Shown: piece after piece, positions 11,805-24,093 of the stretch
Numbering within the stretch: the first letter of the stretch is position 1
Layout: every line of letters begins with the position of its first letter
Source of the DNA: Psilocybe azurescens
Lineage: Eukaryota > Basidiomycota > Agaricomycetes > Agaricales > Agrocybaceae
Assembly: GCA_023853785.1 (NCBI GenBank)
Contig: JAJIRX010000224.1
Span: 1-52,184, forward strand
Length of the DNA stretch: 52,184 bases
Direction: 5' to 3'
Notes under the pieces: generated by a model
Told to the model about the DNA's origin: nothing
Databases searched by the model: none
The model's input: only the letters and a program-made list of their open reading frames with translations
Made by a program: the position numbers and the translations under genes

Positions 11805-12846
11805 TTAAGTGATGGACCGCTTGTGCACGGCGTTTACTGATTGAAGCCTGGACTGCAGTCTCTCCGGAACGCCTGTTCAGTATAGTGAGCTCAGAGTTCT
11901 TGTAAGGGACCAAGAGGCATGGAAAAGAAAAGAAAAGAGAGCAAGGAGATCTGCTCACCGATATCATTGCTAGAATATGGGGCCAACGTGCATGAGGCGC
12001 TCACCAGTACCGTAACATGTGTAGATGGTGATGGTGGATAATCGAGTATGCTGGCCATGTGGTGTACGAAATTTGAACAGCCTCCGTGTTTCAGTGCAAA
12101 GGCAAAGAAGGGAGGCAGGAAGGAATAGCCGCCAAAATCCACGGCCACGATCCCATTCTCTCTATCCCTCTTGAAGTTGAAAGGTATCAGGTCAGATACG
12201 CAGAGGAGCAGGCCGTGATTTGCAAGCTCATCAGTGAAGCTAACACGCATCGTTCTCCCAGTTTCGAAGAGAATCCGCATTCAGAGGTGCCAGACGTCGA
12301 ACCGGGGCTCGGGATGTTGATCAGGGCCTGCACGGTAGCAGCGACGAGGGAAATATCGGAGTTGTCGCATGTCTGCCCGTCAATGTACTCGGTCATAATG
12401 TAACCGAAGATGCCCCACGTGAAGGCGAAGTAAACGCGAGGGGCACGCACGGCGGTGATGTTATTGGCTTGAAGGTATTGTGCAACAAAGCGTTGCGTAT
12501 TGACCTCGTCCATGATTATGATACGCCCAAGCTTGACCCAGATATTGCTGACAACAAGATCAGACCTCTTGTCGAGAGCAAATCGCACACCACTGATGTT
12601 GGTGGCGGTAGCTTGGAGGCGACGCAGGTTGGGAGACTGTGATGATTGTCTCATAGTCCGGAATGTTTTCTGGCTTGCCTTCATCGTTAATGAAGACCTT
12701 GACTTTGGACAAGGCGATAGCTAGTGACGAGATAGAGGATTATGTCAGTCATGGTTAAAACAAGGGGAGCAAGGGCGGTTTACTAACTTGAGCAAATGCA
12801 GCAAGGCGAGTACAAAGACAATGTCGACCAAAGGGGCTTCTTGCAT
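11805..12846 (-). pseudogene. Degenerate aminoglycoside-phosphotransferase-like kinase
   Basis: Belongs to the fungal APH/protein-kinase-like family (small-molecule kinase fold, substrate unknown). Visible blocks on the minus strand: NIPDYETIITVS, then in another frame RRLQATATNISGVRF, SNIWVKLG, AQYLQANN, VRAPRVYFAFTWG and GYIMTEYIDGQTCDNSD; in a third frame LCVSDLIPFNFKRD (position of the catalytic loop) and IVAVDFGGYSFLPP (metal-binding Asp). Splicing at 11873-11958 leads to a short tail and a stop at 11805. The frame breaks between the NIPDYE and RRLQ blocks, and again near 12250, where about 30 residues usual in the family seem missing. The first exon (start 12846) is a weak guess. It could still be a live gene with sequence errors, but the internal loss argues against that. 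Confidence 0.7.
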
Positions 12847-13139
12847 ACAGGTGGTAGACTTGGTCGAGAGCAAGAAGAATGCAAAAGAGTGCAGAGATGA
12901 GTGCAAGGGCAAACGGGGAACGTTAGGTTGTTGACTCTATTTTTTTACCAAACTTTTACCTAAGGGTTTTCCAAAAATGCTAACTTTACCGCTCAGGGCA
13001 ATAAGTTTCGGAATTGGAATTGACGGGGCAAATGCCGACGGTTTTACGATGGGAATTACGACACGGACAAGTCATGTGATGCCCTCAGTGAGCGCAACGC
13101 GCATTAGGCCCATCTCCATCCAAATTAGCTAAACTATTG
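12847..13139. other. Spacer between kinase-like gene and repeat R1
   Basis: Upstream side of the degenerate kinase-like gene. I see no other gene. Confidence 0.4.
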
Positions 13140-13457
13140 TTTACAAGATGCGAGTGATGCAATACAATAGACATATCAGCATCTTTCAAACGAATAATGT
13201 TGCTTTAAACCTCTACTTTGTATCAGTCGCGCTTTCTGATCTGTGGTTTTCTATATTCTCAGACGAGGACACGCTACGGGAGGCGCTCACTAGGGCTATA
13301 GGACCCAGTACAAACTCAGTGACAGGGCTACGAGAACATGACGCTCACTCAGTACTGAGGCTGTGACCAGAAAATCTCTGTAAGCCAAAGAAACGAAGGT
13401 GCGGGCATTATCATTAAACGTGGTTTTCTTTTGACCGAGCTCATCTTATACACTTGC
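13140..13457. repeat. Direct repeat R1, right copy
   Basis: Shorter copy of 11164-11708, ending in the same GACCGAGCTCATCTTATAC block. In the left copy that end abuts the 3' flank of the kinase-like gene. The right copy may therefore be the 3' flank of a lost second gene copy (inference). Confidence 0.75.
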
Positions 13458-14034
13458 GGCGTATCCCTGACTAATTTACAAATTGGGGATTCGCCCGTGG
13501 AGCATAATTGTTGACCAATCTTTGTCCTCGTGTTGAATAGTTGCCAGTTAAGCAGCTAACTTACAACCAACGACTATTTCCACTGCTGCACCTTGTAGTG
13601 TGTATACAGACCTCACCGGCACCTTAATCTATTACTATGGCGCGTCGACATTGCCTTGGCATAATCCAGATCTCCCTGGGGGCCCATGCTATTTCCTTCG
13701 AAAAACAAGTAGAATCCCAACATGTCAGCAAACTTGTAGCGCCATGCCCAGAAGCTGTTTCGCATATTTACCGTGCCCGTAAACGGTCTTAGCACAAGCC
13801 GAATCGCAACATCTATACAGTATACAGACACCACGGCGCTATACCATTGCGTGCGCGTTCTATTTCATGGTTCCAAACCGGCCATCGCGGGGAAATGATA
13901 CAATCTAGACGCAGTTCTTTATTCCGAGATCTTATAAGAACGCGCAATGATTCATTTCTTCTAGTCGACGCAACTTCACACAAGTACCAAAGCCCTCCGC
14001 AAAATTTACACACCACACCCGAACCTTCGACGTG
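13458..14034. other. Upstream region of UGT-1
   Basis: No gene seen. It should hold the promoter of the plus-strand glycosyltransferase gene starting at 14035. Confidence 0.4.
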
Positions 14035-16493
14035 ATGACTTCGTTGAACAACAAGAAAATATATCATTTTATCTTCGCATATTTGCCACTCTGGGGTACG
14101 TTTAGATTCCCATTCCCAATTTTGCCCCCAAGTCGTTAAAAAAATCAATCAATTTTCCTGTTATGTAGGCCATACGAGAGCGCCCTGTATTCTGGCAGCA
14201 CGTATCGCGAAAGAACATAAAAATATCATCGTCACCCTTCTACTCCCCCAATATACTTCAAGAACGCTGACGCTGAGATATCAGCAGAATTAGATGGCCA
14301 CGAGGCAGCGCGTCAACGTGTCAGGTTAGTGGAGTAATCTTTTGAGGGTGGATACTTATCATACTGAACAACACTGACATTGCTATAACCAGACTTCTTT
14401 CCCTTTATCAGGGATCCGACTCGGAAGATTTCTTTGTCCATGTTACATCGACGTTTCAAGCGTATCCGATCGCCTACAAAGCGCTCTTGGAGGGCAACCC
14501 CGTTACCTGTGCCACGACGGGAAGCGTCTTCGATGGCGTGGCCGCTCCCAACGCCATATTCCTTGATGTACGTCGCATTCCGAGTGATGCTCTATCCGCA
14601 CCATCCTTACCAAGCAATGGGGTGCTTGAACTCAATAGGTTTACGCGAGCCCGCTGATGCTGGCGACACGCGCCATCACAGGACACAGTATCCCTATCAT
14701 CGGCTTCATACCGGTGCATGCATCGTTCGTGATTCCATCGCTATGGTCCAGAGCATATGGGCGGCCAAGGAGATCTGGGTGCCAAGATCGAAGCAGAAGC
14801 TGCACGGCTCGGAGTTACGGTCAAAGAAATTGGAGACACGGTGAGTTTCGTATTCCTATCATTTCTTTCATTTCCTATCGCACAAGCCAAGACAGGCCAT
14901 CTGGAAGAATGTGGATTGACATGGTATGAAAAAATAGGTCTTTTATCGTACGGAGGGGAAGATTAATAAGGTTCCGGGGCTCCCCCCCATGTACGACTGG
15001 GAGCACTTCCCACAATTGGTGAGATCCTACTAGGCCTATCCCTATCCTCACTGCCCACGTGGAAAATGCGTCAAACAACGACCCAAACTCGTACTCACAC
15101 ACACAACTCAACCATATCCAGCTTCTTACGACAGGCAAAATTGTCGTGTCTGATTTCTTGAAACTGGCGTACAAGTGCGTTGTCATATCACTAGCTTAGG
15201 ATCCGAGTTTTCTGCTCCTCGAGCACCTACATACATATTTGGTCCGGCTAACCTACCCATAGTGGCTTGAAAGAATGCGACGTCGCCTTCTCGCTCTCCG
15301 CATATGACTTCGAACCAGAGTCCATAGACGCGCTCAAGGCCTGGTTCGCCGAGGAGTGGAAGAAGGAAGTGTACACCGTCGGGCCGCTGCTGGCGTCCAA
15401 ACCTACTACGTCCAGCGTCGCCCCAGACATCAAAGTCACCGCCAACGGCAATGGAAACGGCAACGGCGACCCTCGTTCGTCAGAGATCCAAGCGTTCCTT
15501 GAAAAATCGTTGAAGGAATACGGAGAGAAGTTACTCGTTTTGGTGCGTATTAATAACATCCTAATGTTCTATTATTACTTGGTCGGACCGCTGCCGGGCG
15601 CTTATGTGTGCATGTGTCTGTAGATTTCGTTCGGCTCCCTGTTCTGGCTCACAGTGCAAGAGTACGTCGAGGAAGTCATAGAAGCTCTCATCGAGAAAAA
15701 ATTCCCATTCGTAAGCTAAAATCCATGATTTGTCGTTACAACTTACAGATTTATTGACAATTAATCCCCACCCTCCAGATCGTATCCCACGCATCACACT
15801 TCGCCAAGATCACAGACGACCTGATGGACAGGATCACCTCGTCTGGGTGTGGACTGATCTCGAAATGGATCCCCAGTAGTTTATCCTCAATCACCCCGTA
15901 CGTACGCGCATCATCGTCTGAATCCGAGTTGTAGACTGAATATGATCTGAATGATGAATCTCAAAGGCCACGGGATGGTTCATCACTCATAACGGCCAGA
16001 GCGGTGTGCTGGAGTCGCTGGACAACGGCATTCCAATGTATGTTCACATCTCTCTCCAACAAACCCCGATGAACCCCAAATCATCAGCCAACGCCTTCTG
16101 CCTTCTGCCCTCTGGCTAATTCATTTCATTTTCATTTCATCATAATATATAGGATATGCTGGCCGTTCGAATTCGACCAGCCCCTCGCCGCAGCCCACCT
16201 CTCCACAAACCTCCACATCGCCTTCGAGCTGATCGAGGTCCGCACGGGCGCGCATGGCATGCAGCCCGTGCTCCGCCTGAACGACCGCGCACCACAAGGC
16301 ACGCGCGCCGCCGTCGGCGTCGAGATCCGCCAGGTCCTCGACGCGTGCCGCGGTGAAAGGGGGCGGAGCTCCGGCGGAATGCGGAGGCGATGAAGACGAG
16401 ATTTGGGAGGGCGTGGGGGTGGGGGTTGATGGTGGTGTCGCGAGGAGGGACTTTGATGCGTTCTTGGATAAGTATGGTATTAACCTTTCTTAA
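14035..16493 (+). pseudogene. UDP-glycosyltransferase UGT-1, frame-broken
   Basis: Family 1 glycosyltransferase; transfers sugar from UDP-sugar to a small acceptor. Eleven exons match UGT-2 and UGT-3 exon for exon. Motifs: LPLWGHTRAPCILAAR (catalytic His after the first strand), AYPIAYKALLEGNPVTC, PGLPPMYDWEHFPQ, LKECDVAFSLSAYDFEPES, VYTVGPL, ISFGSLFW, and the sugar-donor signature GWFITHNGQSGVLE...GIPMICWPFEFDQP. The frame needs +1 C near 14249, +2 G near 14745, +1 C near 15874 and one extra G at each of two runs in 16355-16420. All are homopolymers. A TAG at 15877-15879 replaces the Lys codon found in UGT-2/UGT-3 (PQKF), which a run-length error does not explain. It encodes a Gly/Asn-rich insert (15430-15470) absent from its paralogues and is GC-richer than they are. 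A live gene remains possible if the TAG is an error. Confidence 0.85.
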
Positions 16494-16881
16494 TGGGTGC
16501 TACTCGGGACAACTTGGTTGGTTGCTTTGCATACGTATGGACCTAGCGCTTATCTGTCTTGGTACTCGGAAATCGAGGACGAGGATATCGTTGCTACTTA
16601 GATGATGATGATGATGAATATATAATGATGGAGGCGTGCTGATATAGAGTAGATGTTTCCTCTTTAATTTGACATAGAACAACGTCCTTGCATAGTGGTA
16701 TCCACCGCGATTTGAGCCACTCAGAAGGACATAGTCCACCGTCCATGACATTCGTTATATAAATACATAAACACAAAAGAATTCTAGAGAATCAAAACCT
16801 AATCAATATATGCGCGACTACAGTATATACAAGCATGATTGATCCAGAGGACACACTCACAAGTACGTTACACCCCCCTCC
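16494..16881. other. Convergent 3' spacer
   Basis: Lies between the ends of UGT-1 (plus) and MID1 (minus). It includes a short GATGATGAT run near 16600. No gene was seen. Confidence 0.5.
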
Positions 16882-18688
16882 CTACACGAAATTACACCAC
16901 ACATTCCCCCACCGATCCCCCCGCCGCGCCCGTCCTCCCTTCCCCTTCCCCCATCCTCCCCATCCAAAAAGCCGACCCCATAGCTCGCCCGCGCCCCCAC
17001 CGCATCGCTCGCCCCCACACTCGGGCACTTGAACCCGAGGAACGGCGGGCACGCGCGGTCCACGGCGTAGCACTGCTCGATGCACGGCAGGAGCGCGGTG
17101 TACTCCGTCGACGGGGAGGGCAGGAAGGGGTTCCGCGGCGGGGAGGAGGTCGGCTGCGGGAGGAGGGCGGAGATCGGGAGCTGCGCCTGTGCTCGTGCTT
17201 GGGCTTGGGCCTGGGCCTGTGCGGACGCAGAGGAGGAAGAAGGCTCGGAGCACCTGACGAACGACACCGCGCACAGCCATGCGCGGTACGCCTTCTGGCA
17301 GTCGTCGCACCCGACGACGGGGAGTACCAGTCGCGCCCGCACGCGTGCGTCGTGAGCACCGTCGTGAAGTTCGCGAGGTACGAGAGGAGGGGCGTGGTGA
17401 GCGCCTCGGGGAGCGCGCCCGACGCGTCGGTGTAGGTGTCTGAGGATGCCGCAGACCCCGGGGGGCGCGGGAAGGGGCACGGCATAGGATACGGAGGGAC
17501 AGTATGGTAGGGAGTGCACGAGCGGGCAGGTAAATGCAGCTGTTCAAATAAATAGTTTTAAAACTAGAAATAGTGAAGAGAAGAGAGAGAGAGAAAAGAA
17601 AAGACGGACGCACCAGATTTCGTGGCGAAATAAATCGGGCCGCTCACTTTCGTGCTGTCAGTGAGGACATACGCCGTGTAATTCGTGGACGGCGTGAGGC
17701 CCTCGACGACCCACTGCATCCTCCAGCCCTGGCCATCATCCCGCGCCCACACCGTCTCGCTCGCAATCGTGCCGACCCTCTGCCCCGCCCCAATCGCCGC
17801 GCGGTCCAACGCACACCCTGTGCGCAGTAAGCTACCACTCCCGCTCCCGCCGTCGGGGGTCTCCGAGAGCACGAGCGTCACATTTGGGACGGCCGCGCCA
17901 GAGGGCAGCGCGGGCTGCGACATGTTCGCGGCGGGCAGCGTGTAGTTCGGGTACGTCGGCCGCTGCGTCAGCGCGTCCGGCAGCGCGAGGAACGGCGCGG
18001 AGAAGAGCAGCGCCTGGTTCGCCGTCGTGTCCCCGAACAGCGGGAGCGCGGAGAGTGTCTGGTGTATCGGCTCTGTTGTTTCAGATAGCGTGGAGTAGCG
18101 TAGCGTAGAAAAAAAGTTAGTGATGGGTAAGTTGGATCCCCATTGCGGGAACGTACGCACCATTCTCAGAAACACCCACATCAAAATCTACACCCGCCGC
18201 TCCCGTCCCCGCCGCGCCCAGATCCACACCCAAGACACCACCATCCGGGAAGAGCCCCGTCCAGCTGCCCGTCCCGTCCTTCAACACAATCTCCCACGTA
18301 TCCCTGTCCTTCCCAGCGCCCTGCAGTCCCGGGCTGGTGGGCCCCGGATCGTCCTGCGTGTCCCAGTTGCTTGCATTCGTCACGAAGAACCGCGGTGCAC
18401 CTTCTCCCCTAGTACTATTGCAGAGGGCGATGCTGAGGCCCAGCGGAGGCCCGTCGGCGGACTGCTGTGGGATCGCGAACGAGCCGGATGGTGATGTTTT
18501 GGGGAGTCTGTTGGTGTTGAGGGATATGACGCCGTTCAGGGGAGCGTGGTGCGTGATTGGGCGAGGGCGAGGGAGGCGGATGTGAGGAGCATGAGGAGGG
18601 TTGTAGGTAGGGTGTGGAGTGATGATAGGCCGGAGCTTGAGGGAGGAGGTAGAGGGGAGGGGAGAAGGAAGGTTGGAAGTGCGCGCAT
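16882..18688 (-). CDS. MID1: Mid1-like stretch-activated calcium-channel subunit
   Basis: Mid1 is the extracellular/ER-facing regulatory partner of the Cch1 calcium channel. Three exons (18688-18161, 18072-17614, 17539-16882). The start ATG gives a leader with a hydrophobic LLMLLTSASLALAQS signal region. The middle holds many N-x-S/T sites and the FVTNASNWD and TPSTNYTAYVLTD blocks. The C-terminal Cys-rich module has CPLVHSLPYCPSVSYAVP, CDDCQKAYRAWLCAVSF, CIEQCYAVDRACPPF and a GNVWCN end. Phase needs an extra C near 18540, shifts near 17460 and 17325, and one near 16930. All are in C/G runs of very GC-rich sequence, so I suspect base-calling losses rather than death of a conserved gene. The C-terminal stop at 16882 is chosen because it restores the usual WCN ending. 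Confidence 0.85.
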
Positions 18689-20385
18689 CGTTGATGGTTT
18701 GTGTTAATGGGAGTTGCTGAGTACCAAGTAGTATGAAGTGCAGAGGGTTATGGTGAGTGAGTGAGAATGTCAGTAGCGTGTGATATAGTGGATGGCGGTA
18801 GTGAGTAATGGGTATTGGGTAACTTGATAGTAATGGGTTGTCGATGTGGTAGCGATGCAAGGGCCGGTGAAAGGTGTAGACGTGGAATTGAGAGTAAAAC
18901 AAAACCAGATTCTAAGTCTCCAACAGCAAAGATACAGAGTGTCAGAGATAGAATTTACGATCTAGAGAGATAAATGACCGTTACTGAGCGGCAACGAGCA
19001 ACGTGCAACGTTTTGAGTTCAAGTTGCGGCGGCGACGACGACCGGAATTGATCAGTAATTATCTTCCCACGGGTGGTCATTGGGTGGTCAAGTCGACAAT
19101 TCCCAATTATGGGTAATACTAATAGTCAGGGGCAGGTCGGGCAATGGTGTAGTAATCCATGGTCAAAAGATGGTAAAGGATGACGACCAAATGCGCCCTC
19201 ATTAAAATTAGAGAGCAAGGGAACTCCTTAATTAACATCATGCATAATGATTCATAGAAAGGTAAGTCATTCGATGATTTCAAGTTATGTGGTAACTAGC
19301 TCAGCAACACGGGCCACCCAGCGGCGACAGAGAAAGAGCGAAAATGTCAAAAACTCTGAGTAGCATTCACCGAACTTTTTGTGCATGAAATTGAACAGAG
19401 TGAGGTATATCTACTCCGATACTGGCGAACGGAGGCATTTTACACTACGCCACCGAGTACCACTTCCGACTCGCAACTTGATCGCTAATGCAGTTGCTTG
19501 CGGTCGCAAAGCACCCGTCGCCACATCCAGAAGACGATTAAGTAGTCGCTTTGCTGCAAATAAGGCTCCCAGACCTACATAGGACTGTTACTGCAATTTT
19601 TGCTCTTTTTTTTCACCTCTACTACTAGTACTAGAGTGGTAGTAAGCGTATCAAAACACTGGTAGTATATCTGATTCACAGTTGGGACTGGTCAAATTTC
19701 GGTCAAAATTCTGAGAAACGAGTGCTTGACAAGTGCACCGCGAGTCCGCCGCGGAGTGTATAAGTTATAACTGAGAGTGACTGTAGCCTAGTACTTCGGC
19801 GAGGTTCTTCACAGATGTGAACCTTTTAGGATAATGTTTCTCTACTAATGGAAGATCATGGGTTATAGCGTTATACAATAATCAAATGTTATCGATAGAT
19901 GTCTTAGTTTGTTGAGGAGTAACTGAGCGAGCTATGGGTGGGCTTTGCCGATGGAGAGGGGTATAGAGAGATAATGACAGGGAGTTCTGTATAGTCGTGG
20001 GTAGTAGGGCATGGTAGGGAGAAAGAGGGAACACATCTTCATGCCTCGTGTCGCCGGTTTTCTCTGAATTGACCAGATCTCATCTGAGTTGTACCAATTA
20101 TCCCAAGACTCTCAGTTTCGCTCGTCTCCCTTCTGATTATGTATATAACCATGCTATCAATGGCGTTAAGTTCTTATTGCACGGTGTGTCGAGGTTAACT
20201 GACGTCCAAATTCTCGCCGACTCTATTATCAACTCTTTCGGAAGGATGTTGACACGGATTATATCTGTACATTAAATTATTTTGAAACATGTCCTTCATC
20301 AAATTGTAGGCCTTATTTACTCCATTAATCATGATTATATTGCCTATGCTCACATACTGGCAATCAGACACCACCCGGAAAAGGG
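18689..20385. other. Gene-free region upstream of MID1
   Basis: Contains the MID1 promoter side. No coding frame with homology was found. Several short frames lack splice context. Confidence 0.5.
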
Positions 20386-21600
20386 CCATCCGAAATAAAC
20401 GTCAGAAGATACTCAAGCATATATTCGCGGTCGATACACGCAATGGCGTCTATGTCAGAAAAGCCAAGACACCACCTACGTGATTGATATATCCGACACT
20501 CGTAGCAAGTTACTGCCGACGGAGTTGACAGTCGGAAGCGACCGTCGAAGGGATATCCACACCCCGGTGAACATTATTTGGTAATGCGCAGTCAATCTCT
20601 CCTATGCGGCTATCTGGATTCGGGAGCTGGATGGATGCGCATGTGAGTAATGGATTTTGGTACGATGTTAAAACGGTCTGGATGAATGTAGTCAATCCCT
20701 AATGCATATGAGGACCATCTCATAAAACTCTCTTGTTGGACCAAGTATGGTATGTCTTTCTTTGTTCATGATTCGTGGAAGAGCCCGGATGGTCATGTCT
20801 GGCCGCGATTTGCAACGCTCCACATACACCACAAGACAAAGGAACGTTCTTCTATCTTACGGTCTTGAAAGGCCACCAGTCCCATCATAGGATACGGATC
20901 AAACACCACAGGAGTTACTAAACAGGCTGTTCAGTGCCAAATTCATGTATACGTGCTGTGAACGGTAACTCTTGGCATCCTAGCTTAAAATACTTTTTGA
21001 TAAGAAATTTCCTATTGGGTCTAGTGGATCGGCGGTATGTGTGCAACTCAGACGATAGAGGCGCTCTTCTGTGCTTCAATGTCTACGGTGCTGCGTTGGG
21101 ACTCGGCTTCGATTCTGCTGTGAATGTAGAACAATTAAACCGAAGGAATCTCACGCAAAAGCAATAATTACTAGGTGATGGGAGTAACGCCTTTAAGAAT
21201 ATTGTTGAGTGAGCTGGCTGGAAACAATATCAGATGGCCCCAGAAACCTGAGTTTAAATTGTGCATCTGATATCACGCCATAGTATAGGTTCCTAAATGA
21301 AACTTGACCATGTTTGGCTATAACTATACCTTACTCCGACACTTGTTTCTTTAAATATGCTTCGACTTGGCCATTGGCAATATCCAGGCCTCCCACATGC
21401 CCACTAATTCCCTCCGAGTACCGCCCATTGATATGATTAGCAAAGAAGTCAATAAAATTTCCATGAGACATAACCTGAAGGTCACATCTCCATACCTGAT
21501 TATTAGTGATCCAATGTGCTCAAGCTAACAGATGACATACCAGCATAATCAACAGATCTTGATTTGCCGAAAAATCAGACTTAAGCCCCCAGAGAAAATC
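20386..21600. repeat. Direct duplication R2, copy A
   Basis: Matches 22292-23665 in the same order: a CGAAATAAA(C/T)GTCAGA start, TTGGTAATGCGCAGTC, GGCCGCGATT, CAGTGCCAAATTCATG, TATTGGGTCTAGTGG, GTGTGCAACT, and a GCCGAAAAATCA end. Identity is patchy, so this is an old duplication. The 3' end overlaps a possible gene tail on the minus strand. Confidence 0.75.
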
Positions 21601-21630
21601 ATGTATTACGCCGCAATTTTTATCAAAGAT
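21331..21630 (-). pseudogene. Possible 3' end of an unidentified gene
   Basis: Two frames join across a 45-bp GTATGT..CAG intron (21496-21540). The first (21630-21541) contains CGVIHDFLWGLKSDFS; the second (21495-21331) contains HGNFIDFFANHINGRYSEG and GGLDIANGQVEAYLKK before a stop. I do not recognise the protein. Upstream exons could not be found. The homologous stretch in copy B (near 23500-23690) shares short blocks (SASQDLLVT) but has stops. It is most likely a remnant of a gene duplicated with R2. It could also be a chance frame. Confidence 0.35.
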
Positions 21631-22291
21631 CTGATAATAGAGTAAAAAAATTAGGCATCAGTGAATCCCGACACACCGCAAATTGGAGCTTGGCCCTGGG
21701 ATAGCTTGATATGTAATCAGAAGAGAGGGGAGCAAAACGGATACTCGCCATCTATCACGTTAAGGCTACGGCAATCGCGTTACATTTAAAGCTAACGACA
21801 TTCACCGCCTTCAAATTTAATAAGATAGGTACTATAGTGACATGATGGGCGACATACGAATGATTTAGATGTGAAGCTTTTGTGGGGGGATTGTTGGGAG
21901 ATTGTTCGCGAATCACCCCTGTCAGTGTCCGATTGTTCCTCTCGCATGAGAGGGGCAAAAGTTAAAACGTGTGTTATTACATTTACCGTACGGCTTTGAA
22001 GCATGAATTTTTTGACGGCCCATTTAGAAAAGAATTGCATGCGTGCAAGAAACTAGTCCTACGGACCTCAGGTGCTTTAGACGCAATAGGAAATTCATGG
22101 CCAAAAGGAAGGATGGATATGTTAACCAGAGAGGACCGTCGCTTAGGCCGTATTCATTTCACGAGACGTTGAGTGTCCTGTAAATCGTACTCACAATAAA
22201 CATAAAACTAGTGGCTCTACATGTACACCGCCTTCACAGCTCTTATTGATTCTCGGAACATTGTAAGCGCCGAAGCGCAACTCGGAAAGCG
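21631..22291. other. Spacer between R2 copies
   Basis: No gene recognised. Small frames on both strands lack support. Confidence 0.4.
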
Positions 22292-23665
22292 ACCATGCGA
22301 AATAAATGTCAGAGTATTCGCGGTTGATACACGCCATGTCACCTATGCCAGAAAAACATTGCTTCACGGCTGATACACGTCATGCTCGTGACAACTTACT
22401 GCGGAACAGTCAAGTCTTGGCGACCTTCGGGAGGGAGATCATCTATGGACATTATTTAGTAATGCGCAGTCCTGCGCAGTCAGGTTTCTCCTCGTGGTTT
22501 CGGGAACTACATATGTAGTAGATTTTAGTGATACAAAGTGAAAACGTTGGTGATTAATTGTTTCCCGGGTTACTCGACTCTCTAATGTAATGTATATAGG
22601 AACCACCTCCAAAATAGCTCTTGAGTTTGGGAAGGTAATAAAATAAGTGAGAAAAAAGGAAAGCTCTCAATACCTTGACATGGTAGAGCCAAGTACGAGT
22701 TAAACACATCGGATATACAATAACAACGCACTAAACCGCATGGATTGCCGATTTTACAGTATATCAGGCTGGTTTTTACACCTTTCTCTAAGCTATTTTA
22801 GCGGAAACCTGATTTATGGAGAAGCTCGGTCCTCGCAAGGTCATGTATGGCCGCGATTCTCAATGCTCCACATACTTCTACAACATAAATGAACACTTCC
22901 TTATGTTACGGTTCCAAAGATGCCACTAGCCAAACATAGTGTATGGATCAAGTACGCGCCACAGGGCTAGTAAGCACGCTGACCAGTACCAAATTCATGA
23001 TTGTGTGCTTAACTGTAAATTTTCTCGTTGAGTAACTCTATAGGCATCTATGGGCCTCTATGTTAGTACCCTGATCTACATTATAAATATTTGGGCTGCC
23101 CGGCTTAGATCACATTTTGGGTCATAAATTTTCTATTAGGTCTACCAGACCGACCGTGTGTGCAACTAATACGATGGAAACGCTTTTGTGTTTCAAAGAC
23201 TACGGCTGTGTTGAAGGCTCTGTTTTAACCTTTCTGTGAGAGATGAACAATAAAAGCGAAGGGAGAAATACGAATGCAATAATGCCTAGATCAGAAGAAC
23301 AACATCGGAGACCCCACCCTTTAGAAGTAATGCTGAGCTGGTTGCAACAAATACAACATGTCTTCTGAGACTTCAGTATTTTGCGGATATCAAATATCAT
23401 ATTTCATGAGTGCGTAAATGAAGATTGAACTTTATTCCAGTACTTATTTCTTTAGATATGTCCGAATATGGCTACATCAGAACCTTCGATACACTCACTG
23501 ATTTCCTTGGAGTACAGCCCATGAACCATGAAAGTAATAGTAAACAGGGCCACCTCTATAACTGAGTAGCGCTCCGATTGATCCATTAGGCTGCTCCAGA
23601 AATAGCATGACGGTCAAGCGTAACCAACAGATCTTGACTCGCCGAAAAATCAAACCTCCATTCAG
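22292..23665. repeat. Direct duplication R2, copy B
   Basis: Diverged second copy of 20386-21600. No intact reading frame. From 23666 to 24093 I see only the promoter side of the repeat-protein gene. Confidence 0.75.
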
Positions 23666-24093
23666 CGAGAACCTGCCGCAATTCTCCACCTTCGATTAAA
23701 ATACCTGGCTGCGCATTGTGGGTAAAGCATCAAATATTGTGTTTGGCGTCTTATAGGTGTTGTTGTTGTTTGATCTTGGAGTTTTTAAGCATTTCGGTGT
23801 CATCAGACCGTAAGTAGGCGACCAAATGAAAGGCGATACATCAGTAATCTTTACGATATCACAAAATGTCCATAACTCAACGTAATTTCTAAGTCGTCGC
23901 CATATTTTTCATTAATAAGCAGGGGGGAGTACCAGAGAATTTGCGAAGGGCAAGGGCGTTTCAAGCCGTTAATCTTAAGAATACATGGTATAAAGGGTCA
24001 GACACTTGGTGGACCTTTCTTCAGTCTCCTATATTTCCAACTAAGTCTTCAAAGAGCCAACGGTCCCGACTTGAAATCACACCAGAATCAACA

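Noticed and set aside
16882..17613. Long GC-rich alternative frames on both strands over MID1
   Set aside because: High GC keeps several frames open. Only the MID1 frame shows the Cys-rich module, signal region and splice phase.
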